From positions 1 to 28,117 of the forward strand of contig JBKDJY010000020.1 in NCBI GenBank assembly GCA_046345275.1: a stretch of DNA of 28,117 bases, given 5' to 3'. Every line of letters starts with the position of its first letter. The stretch's first letter is position 1. A program made the translations under genes and the position numbers. The DNA comes from UBA4416 sp046345275 (GTDB taxonomy: Bacteria > Bacteroidota > Bacteroidia > B-17B0 > Aurantibacillaceae). The notes beneath the pieces were generated by a model. It had not been told where the DNA came from, did no database searches, and saw only the letters and a program-made list of their open reading frames with translations. This document shows, piece by piece, positions 7,091-15,917 of this stretch.

Positions 7091-9946
7091 CTAATTAATA
7101 TTACAAATGCCAGCATATGCACAATATTCGCATTTTTCAAGGTCTTCGGTTTGAGTAAAATTAAATTCAGGATTAAGAATTGTTTTTATTTCTGCAATTA
7201 AATAAATTTCAAATTCTTCTAATAACTCTTTTGTAAATTTTAAGGGAGACTTATCTTTTGAGTTTTCTAAAATAAAGCGCGGCTTATTTTCAAATTTTTT
7301 AAAAGGAATGATGCAAGGCAATAATTCTTCAGGTTTAGCCATGTTGTTTTTTACAACCAACCAGGCATAAATAAACAGCTGCAGCATTTTGTTATAATTA
7401 CTATCAGTAAATAATTTTTCAAATTCTGTAAAAATAAATTTGTCAGTTGATTTTATTGAAGATTTGTAATCAATCACTCGGATTGTATGGCCTAATTTAT
7501 CTATTCTATCAGCTGATCCTTTAATGTAAATAGGAATATCTTTTCCATTTATCATTAAGATTATACTTGCTTGAAGTGTGATTTCTAAATTTATGATGGT
7601 TAATAGATTATTTGTTTTTTTATAATCCTTAATAAGAGATAAATCGTTATGGAGTAATTTTTTAATGTATTCGTTAACTACTTTTTTTTGTAAAAAATTT
7701 TTACCGAAACTGCTTTCTTTTTGACTAAAGTAATTTTGAAAAACAGCATGAACAATTTCTTCACTCTTTAGTTTACATGCTTCAATGTCTTCGCTTTTTA
7801 AAACCCTGCCAATAAAAGGTTGATATAATAATTCTAGGCTTTCATGTAATATGGAGCCCTGCGTGTTCGCTTCTGCATTTTCTTCTACTTCTTTTGTTTC
7901 TTTAATTCCAGCACCATATCTATAAAAGAAACGAAGTGAACAATCTTTAAAAGTTATCAAGGCAGAAGGACTTATGCCATTGTAAGCATCATTTGTTGTT
8001 AATTTTTTTAATATTAAATCGAGGCTAGCAGTTGTTTTAGAAATAGAAATATTATTTGCAGTGCTTGCGGTCAGTTTACCGCCACTCAACATTTTTTCAG
8101 TAATGGTGTGATTTGTATGGTATTTTTCTATTTCAAATTTAAGTTGTGTGATAAACCTACTTTTTTCTCCAGAGCCTAAAATGCTTTGTTCGGTATTATA
8201 AGTGATTAATACCGAAGATGCTTTTTGTAAAATTCGATAAAAATGATAAGCATATATGGCATCTTTATCAAGGTACAAAGGCATATCGTGATAACGTTTT
8301 AAATCATTTGGAATAAAAGAATTGACTGATTTTCCGGAAGGCAAAACTCCTTCGTTCACGCCTAGTAAAATAATATTTTCAAAATCTAATGTACGGGTTT
8401 CTAAAACTCCCATTATTTGTAGGCCTTGTAATGGCTCGCCAATAAAAGGAACCGTTGCCGAACCAATAATTTGTTTAAAGAAACTTTTTAGTGTAATGAA
8501 GGAGTTCAAAAAAGGATGTTTATTTACTAAACTACTTAGCCTGTTAAAATGTTTGGTAAACAAATGTATGTATTCTTTGTCAATAGAAGATAATTTTAAT
8601 TGTTTAAATTCTGTTTCGTTAAAAACTGAAAGTACACTAGAAATAGCCTCTAATGCCTCACTTGATGATTTCCAATTTAAAAATAATGCTTTGATGAATT
8701 TGAAATCTGCTTCAAATAAACCTTCTATGAGATCAATCGTTAACCAAACATAATTTTTATCAATCATTTTCTGGATAATATCTTGCAGTTTTTTTGAAGG
8801 CTCAAAGCTGTTGTAGTATTTTATAAATAGAACGTTTTGTAAAACCTTAAAAACATCAAGGTAATAAAAAGCTTTACTATTATTTTTTAAAGCGCTGTGG
8901 TGAATCAATATTAAATTGTCAACTAAATCAAATACTGGCGTAAATCTTAAAGGATATTCCATGGTAATATTAACGCTTTCAATTTCTTTTGGTAACTGAT
9001 TGATAATGGCAAACAATAAACTTTCATCTGCCAACACAACAGCCATTTCATTGAGGGATTTACCTTCTGCTATCCATTTACTTAATTGATAAGCCACTGC
9101 TTGCGCTTGGCCTATTTTTTGAGGTACACCAATAATATCAATTGTTTTATCAATATCTTTAAAATTATTACCAAAAAAGTTTTTGGATTGTAGCCATTTG
9201 TTTTCAAAGTTTTTTCTTAAAAACAAACCTGCTTCATATTCCTTATTTTCAAAATAATAAGCATCAATGTCCCATAAAATAGTGGCTTTTTTTTGTTTTA
9301 CTAATTCCGAAAAAATAATGGTTTCTACCTTATTTAAGGCGTTAAAGCCAGCTATAATGATGTGCGAGTATTGAGGGATAGAATCATTTGCATTAAAACT
9401 TTCATTTGCTTTACGATACATGAAGCCTTGGTAGGCGTGGTTTTTTATTAATAAAAGTTTTGTAAATTCATCATAAATAAATCCCATTTGTTGCATAAAA
9501 TCAACATAATCTCTTTGTGTTTGAGTTAACTCCTTAGCGCTTAAACTCCAGTTCTCTATCTCCTTTATTTCTCTTAAATTTTGATATAAGGCTTTGGTGT
9601 CAATTAAATAACGATCCGCTTCATTAAAATCTTGAAGCATCAAATTTCCCCATTTGGCAAATGTTTCAAAAGGTTCGGCTTTGTCTTTTAAAACGGTACA
9701 GTAAGCCACGTATAAATCACACATTAAATCTACTTGATCGGCTAATTGCATGCCTGATAAATGAGAAATAAGTTCTTCGGCACTCAAAATGGTTGGAAGC
9801 CAAATTGTTTTTTTAAAAACTGAAGCTAAATGCTGTTTTAAATAAATAGCACCACGTTTATTTGGAAGGACCACGCAAAGTGACTCTGTTTTTGTTTGAT
9901 GATGTTCATGGATATAGTTGGCAACTAATTTTAAAAATGGAGTCAT
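7091..9946 (-). CDS. AddB-like PD-(D/E)XK nuclease with Fe-S cysteines
   Basis: A 951-residue protein resembling AddB, the partner of AddA in RecBCD-like double-strand-break processing. The N-terminus (CVVLPNKRGA) corresponds to a degenerate Walker A. The middle carries helicase-like segments, including LLGVNEGVLP near 530. The C-terminal PD-(D/E)XK nuclease has GSADRID followed by VIDYKSS (Asp826, Lys828). Cys669 (FKDCSLRFFYRYG) together with CEYCAYAGIC at the end (Cys939, 942, 948; spacing CxxC-x5-C) reproduces the four-cysteine 4Fe-4S staple of AddB, which flanks the nuclease. No AddA-type UvrD helicase gene is in the window, so any partner must be elsewhere. It is divergent from the response-regulator gene. 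No frameshift or lost key residue was seen. Confidence 0.85.
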   Translation of the reverse strand: MTPFLKLVANYIHEHHQTKTESLCVVLPNKRGAIYLKQHLASVFKKTIWLPTILSAEELISHLSGMQLADQVDLMCDLYVAYCTVLKDKAEPFETFAKWGNLMLQDFNEADRYLIDTKALYQNLREIKEIENWSLSAKELTQTQRDYVDFMQQMGFIYDEFTKLLLIKNHAYQGFMYRKANESFNANDSIPQYSHIIIAGFNALNKVETIIFSELVKQKKATILWDIDAYYFENKEYEAGLFLRKNFENKWLQSKNFFGNNFKDIDKTIDIIGVPQKIGQAQAVAYQLSKWIAEGKSLNEMAVVLADESLLFAIINQLPKEIESVNITMEYPLRFTPVFDLVDNLILIHHSALKNNSKAFYYLDVFKVLQNVLFIKYYNSFEPSKKLQDIIQKMIDKNYVWLTIDLIEGLFEADFKFIKALFLNWKSSSEALEAISSVLSVFNETEFKQLKLSSIDKEYIHLFTKHFNRLSSLVNKHPFLNSFITLKSFFKQIIGSATVPFIGEPLQGLQIMGVLETRTLDFENIILLGVNEGVLPSGKSVNSFIPNDLKRYHDMPLYLDKDAIYAYHFYRILQKASSVLITYNTEQSILGSGEKSRFITQLKFEIEKYHTNHTITEKMLSGGKLTASTANNISISKTTASLDLILKKLTTNDAYNGISPSALITFKDCSLRFFYRYGAGIKETKEVEENAEANTQGSILHESLELLYQPFIGRVLKSEDIEACKLKSEEIVHAVFQNYFSQKESSFGKNFLQKKVVNEYIKKLLHNDLSLIKDYKKTNNLLTIINLEITLQASIILMINGKDIPIYIKGSADRIDKLGHTIRVIDYKSSIKSTDKFIFTEFEKLFTDSNYNKMLQLFIYAWLVVKNNMAKPEELLPCIIPFKKFENKPRFILENSKDKSPLKFTKELLEEFEIYLIAEIKTILNPEFNFTQTEDLEKCEYCAYAGICNIN

Positions 9947-10009
9947 AAATATTTAAGATGGTATTGAGTTTACTAAGTTAGTTATGTTATTATTTTTTTG
10001 ATGATTATT

Positions 10010-10038
10010 TTGAATTTCGATTTGGAAACGTATCTTTG
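10010..10038 (+). promoter_or_regulatory. promoter of the response-regulator gene, Bacteroidota type
   Basis: TTG at 10010-10012 (within TTTTG) is separated by 18 bases from TATCTTTG at 10031-10038, an exact -7 element. Predicted leader length is about 25 bases. The -7 octamer is identical to the ones before ahcY and the arginase gene. Confidence 0.6.
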
Positions 10039-10068
10039 TTTAAAATTAATCTAAATAAGACATTTTAA

Positions 10069-10719
10069 ATGGTTTCTGTTTTAATAGCTGATAAAAATTA
10101 TTTAAGTCGTTTGGGTTTGTTTACCTTATTAAGCGAATCTGAAAATTTTGACGTTCAATTTACCGACGACGATAATTTTGATTTTTTAGTAGCGTCAATA
10201 AAAAAAAATAAACCGAAAATACTGGTATTAGATTTTCAATCACTGGGATTTTCTGTTAAACAAATTTCCATTTTGGTTAAGACTTTTAAAAAATTACAAA
10301 TATTAGCCATTACTGATTATTTATCAAGAATTCAAATGCAAGCAGTTTTAAATGCAGGCGTTAGAAGTTATCTTTTGAAAGAATGTGATAAAGATGAAAT
10401 TATTGAAGCTTTACATTCAACCTTCAATGGCGAACGTTTTTTGTGTGGAAAAGTTGTGCATTATCTTAGTCAAAAAGAAGTAGAACAAATCACGCCAGCT
10501 GAAAAAATATCTTGTTCTGGAATTGGTATTACTGATAGAGAGTTGGACATTGTTCGTTTAATCGCGCAGGGTTTATCAAATAAACTGATTGCGGATAAAT
10601 TAGAATTGAGCACGCATACCGTCAATACCCATCGTAAAAACATTATGGCTAAGCTTAATATCCCTAATACTGCTGGCATCGTTATGTTTGCTGTAAAAAA
10701 TAAATTATTGGCGGCTTAA
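10069..10719 (+). CDS. NarL/LuxR-type response regulator
   Basis: A 216-residue two-domain regulator. The receiver domain (about 1-120) has the phosphoacceptor Asp55 (VLDFQ), Thr82 and Lys104 (YLLKE). The acidic pocket holds only Asp8: the usual second acidic residue is Lys9 (ADK). A LuxR/GerE helix-turn-helix follows, with TDRELDIVRLIAQGLSN from 153 and STHTVNTHRKNIMAKL as the recognition part. It should bind DNA as a dimer after phosphorylation. The missing second acidic residue could weaken Mg2+ binding or make activity less dependent on phosphorylation. No sensor kinase lies in the window, so it is an orphan here. A consensus promoter precedes the gene, and a 35-codon ORF starts on its stop codon. 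Target genes are unknown. Confidence 0.88.
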   Translation: MVSVLIADKNYLSRLGLFTLLSESENFDVQFTDDDNFDFLVASIKKNKPKILVLDFQSLGFSVKQISILVKTFKKLQILAITDYLSRIQMQAVLNAGVRSYLLKECDKDEIIEALHSTFNGERFLCGKVVHYLSQKEVEQITPAEKISCSGIGITDRELDIVRLIAQGLSNKLIADKLELSTHTVNTHRKNIMAKLNIPNTAGIVMFAVKNKLLAA

Positions 10720-10826
10720 TGAAATCCGATCTTGCAATAAGCGATTACTTCATCATTTTATTTATAGTTTCGATTTTTGCTTTGGGTATTTATACAATAG
10801 TGAAATTCATGAAGAGCAAGGATTAA
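10719..10826 (+). CDS. small single-pass membrane protein, 35 residues
   Basis: The ATG at 10719 shares its A with the TAA stop of the response-regulator gene (TAATG), the arrangement used for translational coupling. The product is 35 residues: a short polar head (MKSDLAISD), a hydrophobic stretch of about 19 residues from Tyr10 to Val28 that can span the membrane, then a basic tail (KFMKSKD). This predicts an inner-membrane peptide with its C-terminus inside. I recognise no family. Membrane peptides of this kind can modulate sensor kinases or transporters, but that is only inference from position. A 7-bp inverted repeat overlaps its stop. Support comes from the start overlap, the well-formed transmembrane pattern and the end just before the convergent gene; length alone would not justify it. 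Confidence 0.55.
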   Translation: MKSDLAISDYFIILFIVSIFALGIYTIVKFMKSKD

Positions 10827-10842
10827 TTGTAAGCTCAATTAA
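10823..10842. terminator. weak hairpin between convergent genes
   Basis: TTAATTG at 10823-10829 and CAATTAA at 10836-10842 form a 7-bp AT-rich stem with a 6-nt loop, overlapping the stop of the small membrane ORF. AAAAATTTT follows. It sits 11 bases from the stop of the convergent Nramp gene and may be a weak terminator for either side. Confidence 0.35.
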
Positions 10843-10852
10843 AAATTTTCAA

Positions 10853-12718
10853 TTAAACCAATACCAGCGGAATAGATATTTTGTGCCGCACGCTTTCAAC
10901 CGTTGTGCCAAACAAAATGTCTTTAATCGTTGTATGACCATGAGTCCCCATAACCAATAAATCAGAATTTTCAATGAGTTTCGGGATAACGTATTTAGGC
11001 ATTCCAAAGCCCAACTTATACTCGCAAGAAAATCCCTGCTCAACAATTTGATTTTTATATGTTATCAAATTTTGTGTGTCTTCGTCGCGTTCAATATCAT
11101 TTGTATCTTCTCCATACATGACTGCTGTTGCGCTTTCTAGTACATGTATAAGAATATAAGTGGAGTTTTTACCTCCCAATTGGAGCGCTTTATTAATGGC
11201 TTTGGAATCAGAACTGGAAAAATCTACAGCTATTGAAATTGTAGAATATGGTTTTGGGGTGTCAAAATTAATTTTTTGTATGGGTCCATGAAATTTTTTT
11301 CTGATTTCGATTTTTTTTCTTTTCAAAAGCGGTTCAAAAATGATGTACAATAAAATTGTTAAACAAAAAATCATAAAAGGAACAACTATCAATGCAATTA
11401 AAATATAGTGTTCGGAAGTATATATCCATTCTTTTACTTTTTGAAAAAGCATTTGGCAATTTAAAAACACAATAACTGAAACTGAAATCCACGATGCTAT
11501 TTTTTGCCAAAAAGGAATAACAAATTCCCCCATTTTTTTTCTACTACTCACAAAGTGTATGAGAGGAATGATGGCAAAACCCAATTGTAAACTCAAAATA
11601 ACTTGGCTTAAAACAAGTAAATCACCTGTTTTATCCTCTCCAAAATAAAAAATAACTAAGAATGCAGGAACAATTGCAATCAAGCGAGTTGCTAATCTTC
11701 TAATCCAAGGTTGTAAGCGTAAATTTAAATATCCTTCCATGATTACTTGACCTGCCAAAGTCCCTGTAATTGTTGAACTTTGGCCTGCAGCAATTAATGC
11801 AATCGCAAATAATAATGGTGCCAACGTACTGCCTAAAATCGGCGCCATCATTTTATGAGCGTCTTGTATATCAGTAACCTCAACTCCAGTATTAAAAAAA
11901 GTAGTTGCTGCAATAATCAAAATGGCTGCATTTACAAATAGGGCTAAATTGAGTGCAACTGCACTATCTATTAAATTAAATTTAATTGCTTTTTTTATTT
12001 CTGTGTGCGTGCGTTCAAATTTTCTGGTTTGAACCAAAGATGAATGTAAATATAAATTATGAGGCATAACCGTTGCACCAATTATTCCAATAGCTATATA
12101 CAGTGCGTTTTGATTCGTAAATCCTGGAATAAGACCTTTAGAAATTTCAATTAAATCGGGTTTTGCAATGAGTAATTGTATAAAAAAAGAAACACCAATG
12201 ATGGCTACCAATGAAATAATGAAGGCTTCCAATTTTCTGATACCAGTGTTTAATAAAAAAAGTAAAACAAAACTATCTAGCACGGTAATGCAAACGCCTC
12301 CTAAAATACTAATGGCTGGAAATAATAAATGTATCCCAATTGCCATCCCAACTACCTCCGCTAAATCGCAAGCTGCAATAGCAATTTCAGCAAGAATATA
12401 TAAAAAAGTATTAATGAATTTTGAATAATGATCTTTTGAAGCCTGAGCTAAATCTCTACCTGAAACTATTCCTAAACGAATACAATGACTCTGCAAAAGT
12501 AAAGCAATGAGATTACTCATCACCAAAACCCAAATTAAACTGTAACCATATCTGCTTCCACCTTCAATATCTGTAGCCCAATTTCCAGGATCCATATAAC
12601 CAACACTGATCATATAAGCTGGCCCAATAAATGCTAAAAGTTTTTTAAATCCAAAACGATTGGAAGTGTTAATTGAAGCATTTACTTCATCTAATGATTT
12701 ATGATTGGTGTGATTCAT
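10853..12718 (-). CDS. Nramp divalent-metal transporter fused to a universal stress protein domain
   Basis: Residues 1 to about 465 form an Nramp (MntH-like) proton-coupled importer of Mn2+/Fe2+ with about 11 membrane helices. DPGNWATD (43-50) in helix 1 and ATVMPH (215-220) in helix 6 supply the metal-site Asp, Asn and Met, and GQSSTITGTLAGQ (312-324) is the family's loop signature. After a basic linker (KRKKIEIRKK) comes a cytoplasmic UspA-type domain (about 491-621). Its AVDF start and GTHGH...FGT match the ATP-binding pattern Gx2Gx9G(S/T) exactly (Gly591, Gly594, Gly604-Thr605). Usual MntH proteins lack this domain. The USP part may tie metal uptake to ATP level or stress; that is inference. 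The gene starts 3 bases after lptB, so it is in an operon with lptB and DUF5686, leaving no room for its own metal-responsive leader. Confidence 0.92.
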   Translation of the reverse strand: MNHTNHKSLDEVNASINTSNRFGFKKLLAFIGPAYMISVGYMDPGNWATDIEGGSRYGYSLIWVLVMSNLIALLLQSHCIRLGIVSGRDLAQASKDHYSKFINTFLYILAEIAIAACDLAEVVGMAIGIHLLFPAISILGGVCITVLDSFVLLFLLNTGIRKLEAFIISLVAIIGVSFFIQLLIAKPDLIEISKGLIPGFTNQNALYIAIGIIGATVMPHNLYLHSSLVQTRKFERTHTEIKKAIKFNLIDSAVALNLALFVNAAILIIAATTFFNTGVEVTDIQDAHKMMAPILGSTLAPLLFAIALIAAGQSSTITGTLAGQVIMEGYLNLRLQPWIRRLATRLIAIVPAFLVIFYFGEDKTGDLLVLSQVILSLQLGFAIIPLIHFVSSRKKMGEFVIPFWQKIASWISVSVIVFLNCQMLFQKVKEWIYTSEHYILIALIVVPFMIFCLTILLYIIFEPLLKRKKIEIRKKFHGPIQKINFDTPKPYSTISIAVDFSSSDSKAINKALQLGGKNSTYILIHVLESATAVMYGEDTNDIERDEDTQNLITYKNQIVEQGFSCEYKLGFGMPKYVIPKLIENSDLLVMGTHGHTTIKDILFGTTVESVRHKISIPLVLV

Positions 12719-12721
12719 AAA

Positions 12722-13447
12722 TTATTTTCTGAGTTCAAAATTATTGCCAAGGTATACTCTTCTTACCATTTCATCATTTGCTAAGTCTTCTGCTGAACCA
12801 GATTTAATAACTTCTCCTGCATATAGTAAATAGGTTCTATCTGTAATATTTAAAGTTTCGTGTACATTGTGATCAGTAATCAAAATCCCAATGTTTTTAT
12901 CTTTTAGTTTTCTAATCACACTTTGAATATCTTCAACGGCGATAGGATCAACGCCTGCAAAGGGCTCGTCTAATAAAATAAATTTTGGGTCAGTAGCCAA
13001 TGCTCTGGCAATTTCTGTTCTTCTTCTTTCGCCACCAGAAAGTTGGTCACCTAAGTTTTTGCGAACATGGTGCAATGCAAATTCATCAAGCAAACTTTCT
13101 ACTTTCATCTCTTGCTCTTTAATGGTAAGCTTGGTCATTTCCAAAACCGCTCTTAAATTATCTTCGATGCTTAGCTTTCTGAATACAGAGGCTTCTTGCG
13201 GTAAATATCCTATTCCCAGTTTAGCACGCTTGTACATGGGTTCACTGGTAATATCTTGATCATCTAAAAATATTTTGCCTGAATTGGGTTTAACCATTCC
13301 TACAATCATGTAAAACGAAGTTGTTTTGCCAGCTCCGTTCGGTCCTAATAATCCAACAATTTCTCCTTGTTGAACTCGCACGCTTACATTATTTGCAACA
13401 GTTCGATTCTTATATTTTTTTACTAAATTTTCTGATCTTAATATCAT
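12722..13447 (-). CDS. lptB: LPS export ABC transporter ATP-binding protein LptB
   Basis: The cytoplasmic ATPase that, with LptFG, extracts lipopolysaccharide from the inner membrane. The product is 240 residues from the ATG at 13447; longer in-frame starts run into the upstream gene and add an unrelated N-terminus. Walker A GPNGAGKT is at 35-42, Q-loop Gln84 in YLPQEASVF, signature LSGGERRR from 136, Walker B FILLDEPFAGVDP from 156, and switch His193 (ITDHNVHET). YLPQEASVFRKLS and the GERRR signature are characteristic of LptB rather than other ABC ATPases. One base separates it from the DUF5686 stop and three from the Nramp start. LptFG, LptC and LptA are not in the window. The neighbouring outer-membrane DUF5686 protein suggests an envelope operon. 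Confidence 0.93.
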   Translation of the reverse strand: MILRSENLVKKYKNRTVANNVSVRVQQGEIVGLLGPNGAGKTTSFYMIVGMVKPNSGKIFLDDQDITSEPMYKRAKLGIGYLPQEASVFRKLSIEDNLRAVLEMTKLTIKEQEMKVESLLDEFALHHVRKNLGDQLSGGERRRTEIARALATDPKFILLDEPFAGVDPIAVEDIQSVIRKLKDKNIGILITDHNVHETLNITDRTYLLYAGEVIKSGSAEDLANDEMVRRVYLGNNFELRK

Positions 13448-13448
13448 G

Positions 13449-15917
13449 TTAAAAAGTGAGTTGAAAGCCAACTTTAACTCCAAAATTATCAATTGCTCTA
13501 GGACGTAAATAGGTTGTACGCCAAATGGCATCAAATCTAAATACTTTTAAAATATTTTCAATTCCAGCACTTATTTCAATATAGGGGTCATTACCAAGTG
13601 CGCTTAAAGTTTTTGGAAAATAAATTACTTGTTTATTTTTTTCATTAGTACTTCCCCATAATGCTTTACAAGTAACAACTTCCCTCCACTTTAGTTTTTT
13701 TATCAATGGTATTTTATTAAATAATAAGCCTTCAAAATGATGAAACACTCCTATTGAGGCGTACTGGTCACTGACAAATTCAACAAACTTCATCAAATTG
13801 TAAGCCGTCGGATCGTATACATAAGTTTCATTACCACCATGCAATTCCATTAAAGGATAAGGTAAGGTTCCGAATATTTTTCCTGCTTCTAATGCATAAT
13901 CAGTATAACCTAAAATTGAACTAAATCTTACTCTATCAGTCAAATTTAAAGCTATTTTCTGATAGTCATACTCTCCTTTAAATGCATTTTGTAATGACTT
14001 TGCATAATTAAATTGTATGATTGGCCATTTGGTTCCTAAACTAATTCTGGTAAAATCACCACTTAAAAACTTTTCTCTAAAAGCAAAACGGATGTTTAAT
14101 TTTACCTCTGTGTTTTTAATACTTTCTTTTGAATCAATGCTTCCATCTTTTTTCGTAAATAAATAACTATTGGCAATTAAAGGTAAAATTGTTCTTCCCA
14201 CAAGTGATATTTTGGTTGTTAAACCGTCTGTCCACTCTCTTTCGTACCATGCAGTTGTGTTATCAACGCGGGTTAAATTTGTTAGGGGGCGGAGTCTAAA
14301 CAATGATGCAAAAAGATTGTCTTGGGAAAATCCATTTTGACTTTGGCCTAAAATTTCATAATCGCTTTTATAAGTCAATCCTACCAATTGTCGATGTGGT
14401 TTTTTTGAAATAAATGTTTTAAAGCCAATGCTGTATTTAAGCTTTTCATCTTTAAATCCATACGCTACATATCCTTGCAACTCATACCATCTGCTAAACT
14501 TGCTACCTGTTCGTCCTCCAAATCTTATTCTAGGGCCTTCAACCCTGTTATAACTAAGAAGGTTAAAATAAGGACCAATTTCAAAATTATTAACGACTTT
14601 ATAACCAGAAACAAAAATTGTTAAAATATCAACCCATGTGCGGTATATTGGCAATGTTTTGATCGTGTCAATCATATGATAAATCTTTTTTTCTCTTACT
14701 GATAAACTATCATGTCGATTCGTTTCCCAAAATGAATCCGATTTTTTTGATGCTGAATCTTCTACAATAATTTTATCACCAAATTCATAAAACTTAACTT
14801 CTTTTGGGTTGCCTAAAATAAAGTTCTTGTATGAAGTAGTTTTTCTTCCATAAATACCAACTTGTTTTTCATTCAACGAAAAATCTATCACTAACCTATC
14901 TTTACTAAGCATCCATGCGCTATCAATTTTACTGAACTCCTGAACAACATTAGCAGAATTGATAAAATTAATATTGGCATCTTTGGGTATAGACATTTCT
15001 AAACGCTTTACCGCCCAAGTTGTATCAGCAATCCAGATGTTTCCGCTAAAACATAGCTCTTGTGGTCGCTTTGATTTAAAGCGAATGTGATAGCATCTCG
15101 AATTGCCAATGATGATGCTATCTTCTAAATAATATCGGTAATAAAAGAAACCATTGTCGGAAATTGGACTTGTAAAGCCTTTTCCAAAAATCAAAATATT
15201 ATTCTCATAAACATTGACATTTTGATACATATCTCCCATGACAGAAGTGATACTCGTGTTTTCTATACCAGTAACTTTACTGGCTTTAATGACTTCTTTT
15301 TTCAAATTTGGATTACTACGATAATATAATTCTGATAAAGACTCTGTAATAAATATGGGCAAGGAAGGTTTTTCGCCTGAGTTTAAACTATCCACATTAT
15401 CAAAAACAAATTTTATCGGCTTAAATAATTTTCTTTCGCGCATTTCTTTTGAAATTCGATTTAAATCAAATTCAACTTTATTATAGCACTCATATTGATA
15501 AGCATCTAATTTTTTTTTATTGTTGATTGGTTTATTGGCAATTACATTTTTAATAATACGATGAGCTGGATTTTCTCCAGGTTTTATAACCACTTCAGTA
15601 AGATTATAAGCGTCTGAAACCAGCGGAAAATTAACAGTTTGGGTTTGCCCTCTCTTAATAAAACGGGCTAATTTTTTGTAACTGACATAAGAGCAAATGA
15701 TACTGTCACTCAATTTACTGGTGGTAATCACATAATTTCCGTCAAAATCGGTTGTGGCGCCAATGGTTGTTCCTTGAAGTATAACAGGAACAAAAGGTAA
15801 AGGTTCTTTGGTTTCTGAATCAAAAACTTTGCCATTGATGGTGTAAGATTGCGCATTGATATGAATTGAAATTACAATAAAAAATAAATATAATAAGTGC
15901 TTTAAATTATAATTCAT
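13449..15917 (-). CDS. DUF5686 outer-membrane protein with carboxypeptidase-like N-terminal domain
   Basis: An 822-residue exported protein. The ATG at 15917 is chosen because it gives a classic signal peptide (hydrophobic 8-20, cleavage after NA at 21-22, mature chain starting QSYTINGKV). The longer in-frame start 87 bases upstream would bury this. Residues about 25-105 form a carboxypeptidase-regulatory-like beta-sandwich (GKVFDSETKEPLPFV, ATTDFDGNY), as in SusC-type receptors. The rest matches DUF5686, with many short amphipathic strands and a terminal Phe, the usual ending of outer-membrane barrels. Function of the family is unknown. No TonB box or plug is evident. It heads the operon with lptB and the Nramp-USP gene. 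The 225 bases upstream hold a TGTTCC/GGAACA inverted repeat (15931-15954) but no exact promoter match. Confidence 0.85.
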   Translation of the reverse strand: MNYNLKHLLYLFFIVISIHINAQSYTINGKVFDSETKEPLPFVPVILQGTTIGATTDFDGNYVITTSKLSDSIICSYVSYKKLARFIKRGQTQTVNFPLVSDAYNLTEVVIKPGENPAHRIIKNVIANKPINNKKKLDAYQYECYNKVEFDLNRISKEMRERKLFKPIKFVFDNVDSLNSGEKPSLPIFITESLSELYYRSNPNLKKEVIKASKVTGIENTSITSVMGDMYQNVNVYENNILIFGKGFTSPISDNGFFYYRYYLEDSIIIGNSRCYHIRFKSKRPQELCFSGNIWIADTTWAVKRLEMSIPKDANINFINSANVVQEFSKIDSAWMLSKDRLVIDFSLNEKQVGIYGRKTTSYKNFILGNPKEVKFYEFGDKIIVEDSASKKSDSFWETNRHDSLSVREKKIYHMIDTIKTLPIYRTWVDILTIFVSGYKVVNNFEIGPYFNLLSYNRVEGPRIRFGGRTGSKFSRWYELQGYVAYGFKDEKLKYSIGFKTFISKKPHRQLVGLTYKSDYEILGQSQNGFSQDNLFASLFRLRPLTNLTRVDNTTAWYEREWTDGLTTKISLVGRTILPLIANSYLFTKKDGSIDSKESIKNTEVKLNIRFAFREKFLSGDFTRISLGTKWPIIQFNYAKSLQNAFKGEYDYQKIALNLTDRVRFSSILGYTDYALEAGKIFGTLPYPLMELHGGNETYVYDPTAYNLMKFVEFVSDQYASIGVFHHFEGLLFNKIPLIKKLKWREVVTCKALWGSTNEKNKQVIYFPKTLSALGNDPYIEISAGIENILKVFRFDAIWRTTYLRPRAIDNFGVKVGFQLTF

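Noticed and set aside
8322..8753. A 143-codon plus-strand frame inside the AddB-like gene
   Set aside because: It is antisense to a well-supported protein, has no domain motifs and looks like a mirror of the coding strand. The same applies to other antisense frames at 587-781, 5056-5325, 12168-12428 and 19667-20011.
10853..12718. Two separate genes (transporter and stress protein) instead of a fusion
   Set aside because: The frame is continuous with no stop and no plausible internal start before the USP domain.
12719..12721. Manganese riboswitch or metal-regulator site directly upstream of the Nramp gene
   Set aside because: Only three bases separate it from lptB, so any such control would have to act on the whole operon; none was seen before DUF5686.
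13448..13534. Longer N-terminus for LptB
   Set aside because: The added residues overlap the DUF5686 coding sequence and do not resemble LptB, while MILRSENL is a normal LptB start.
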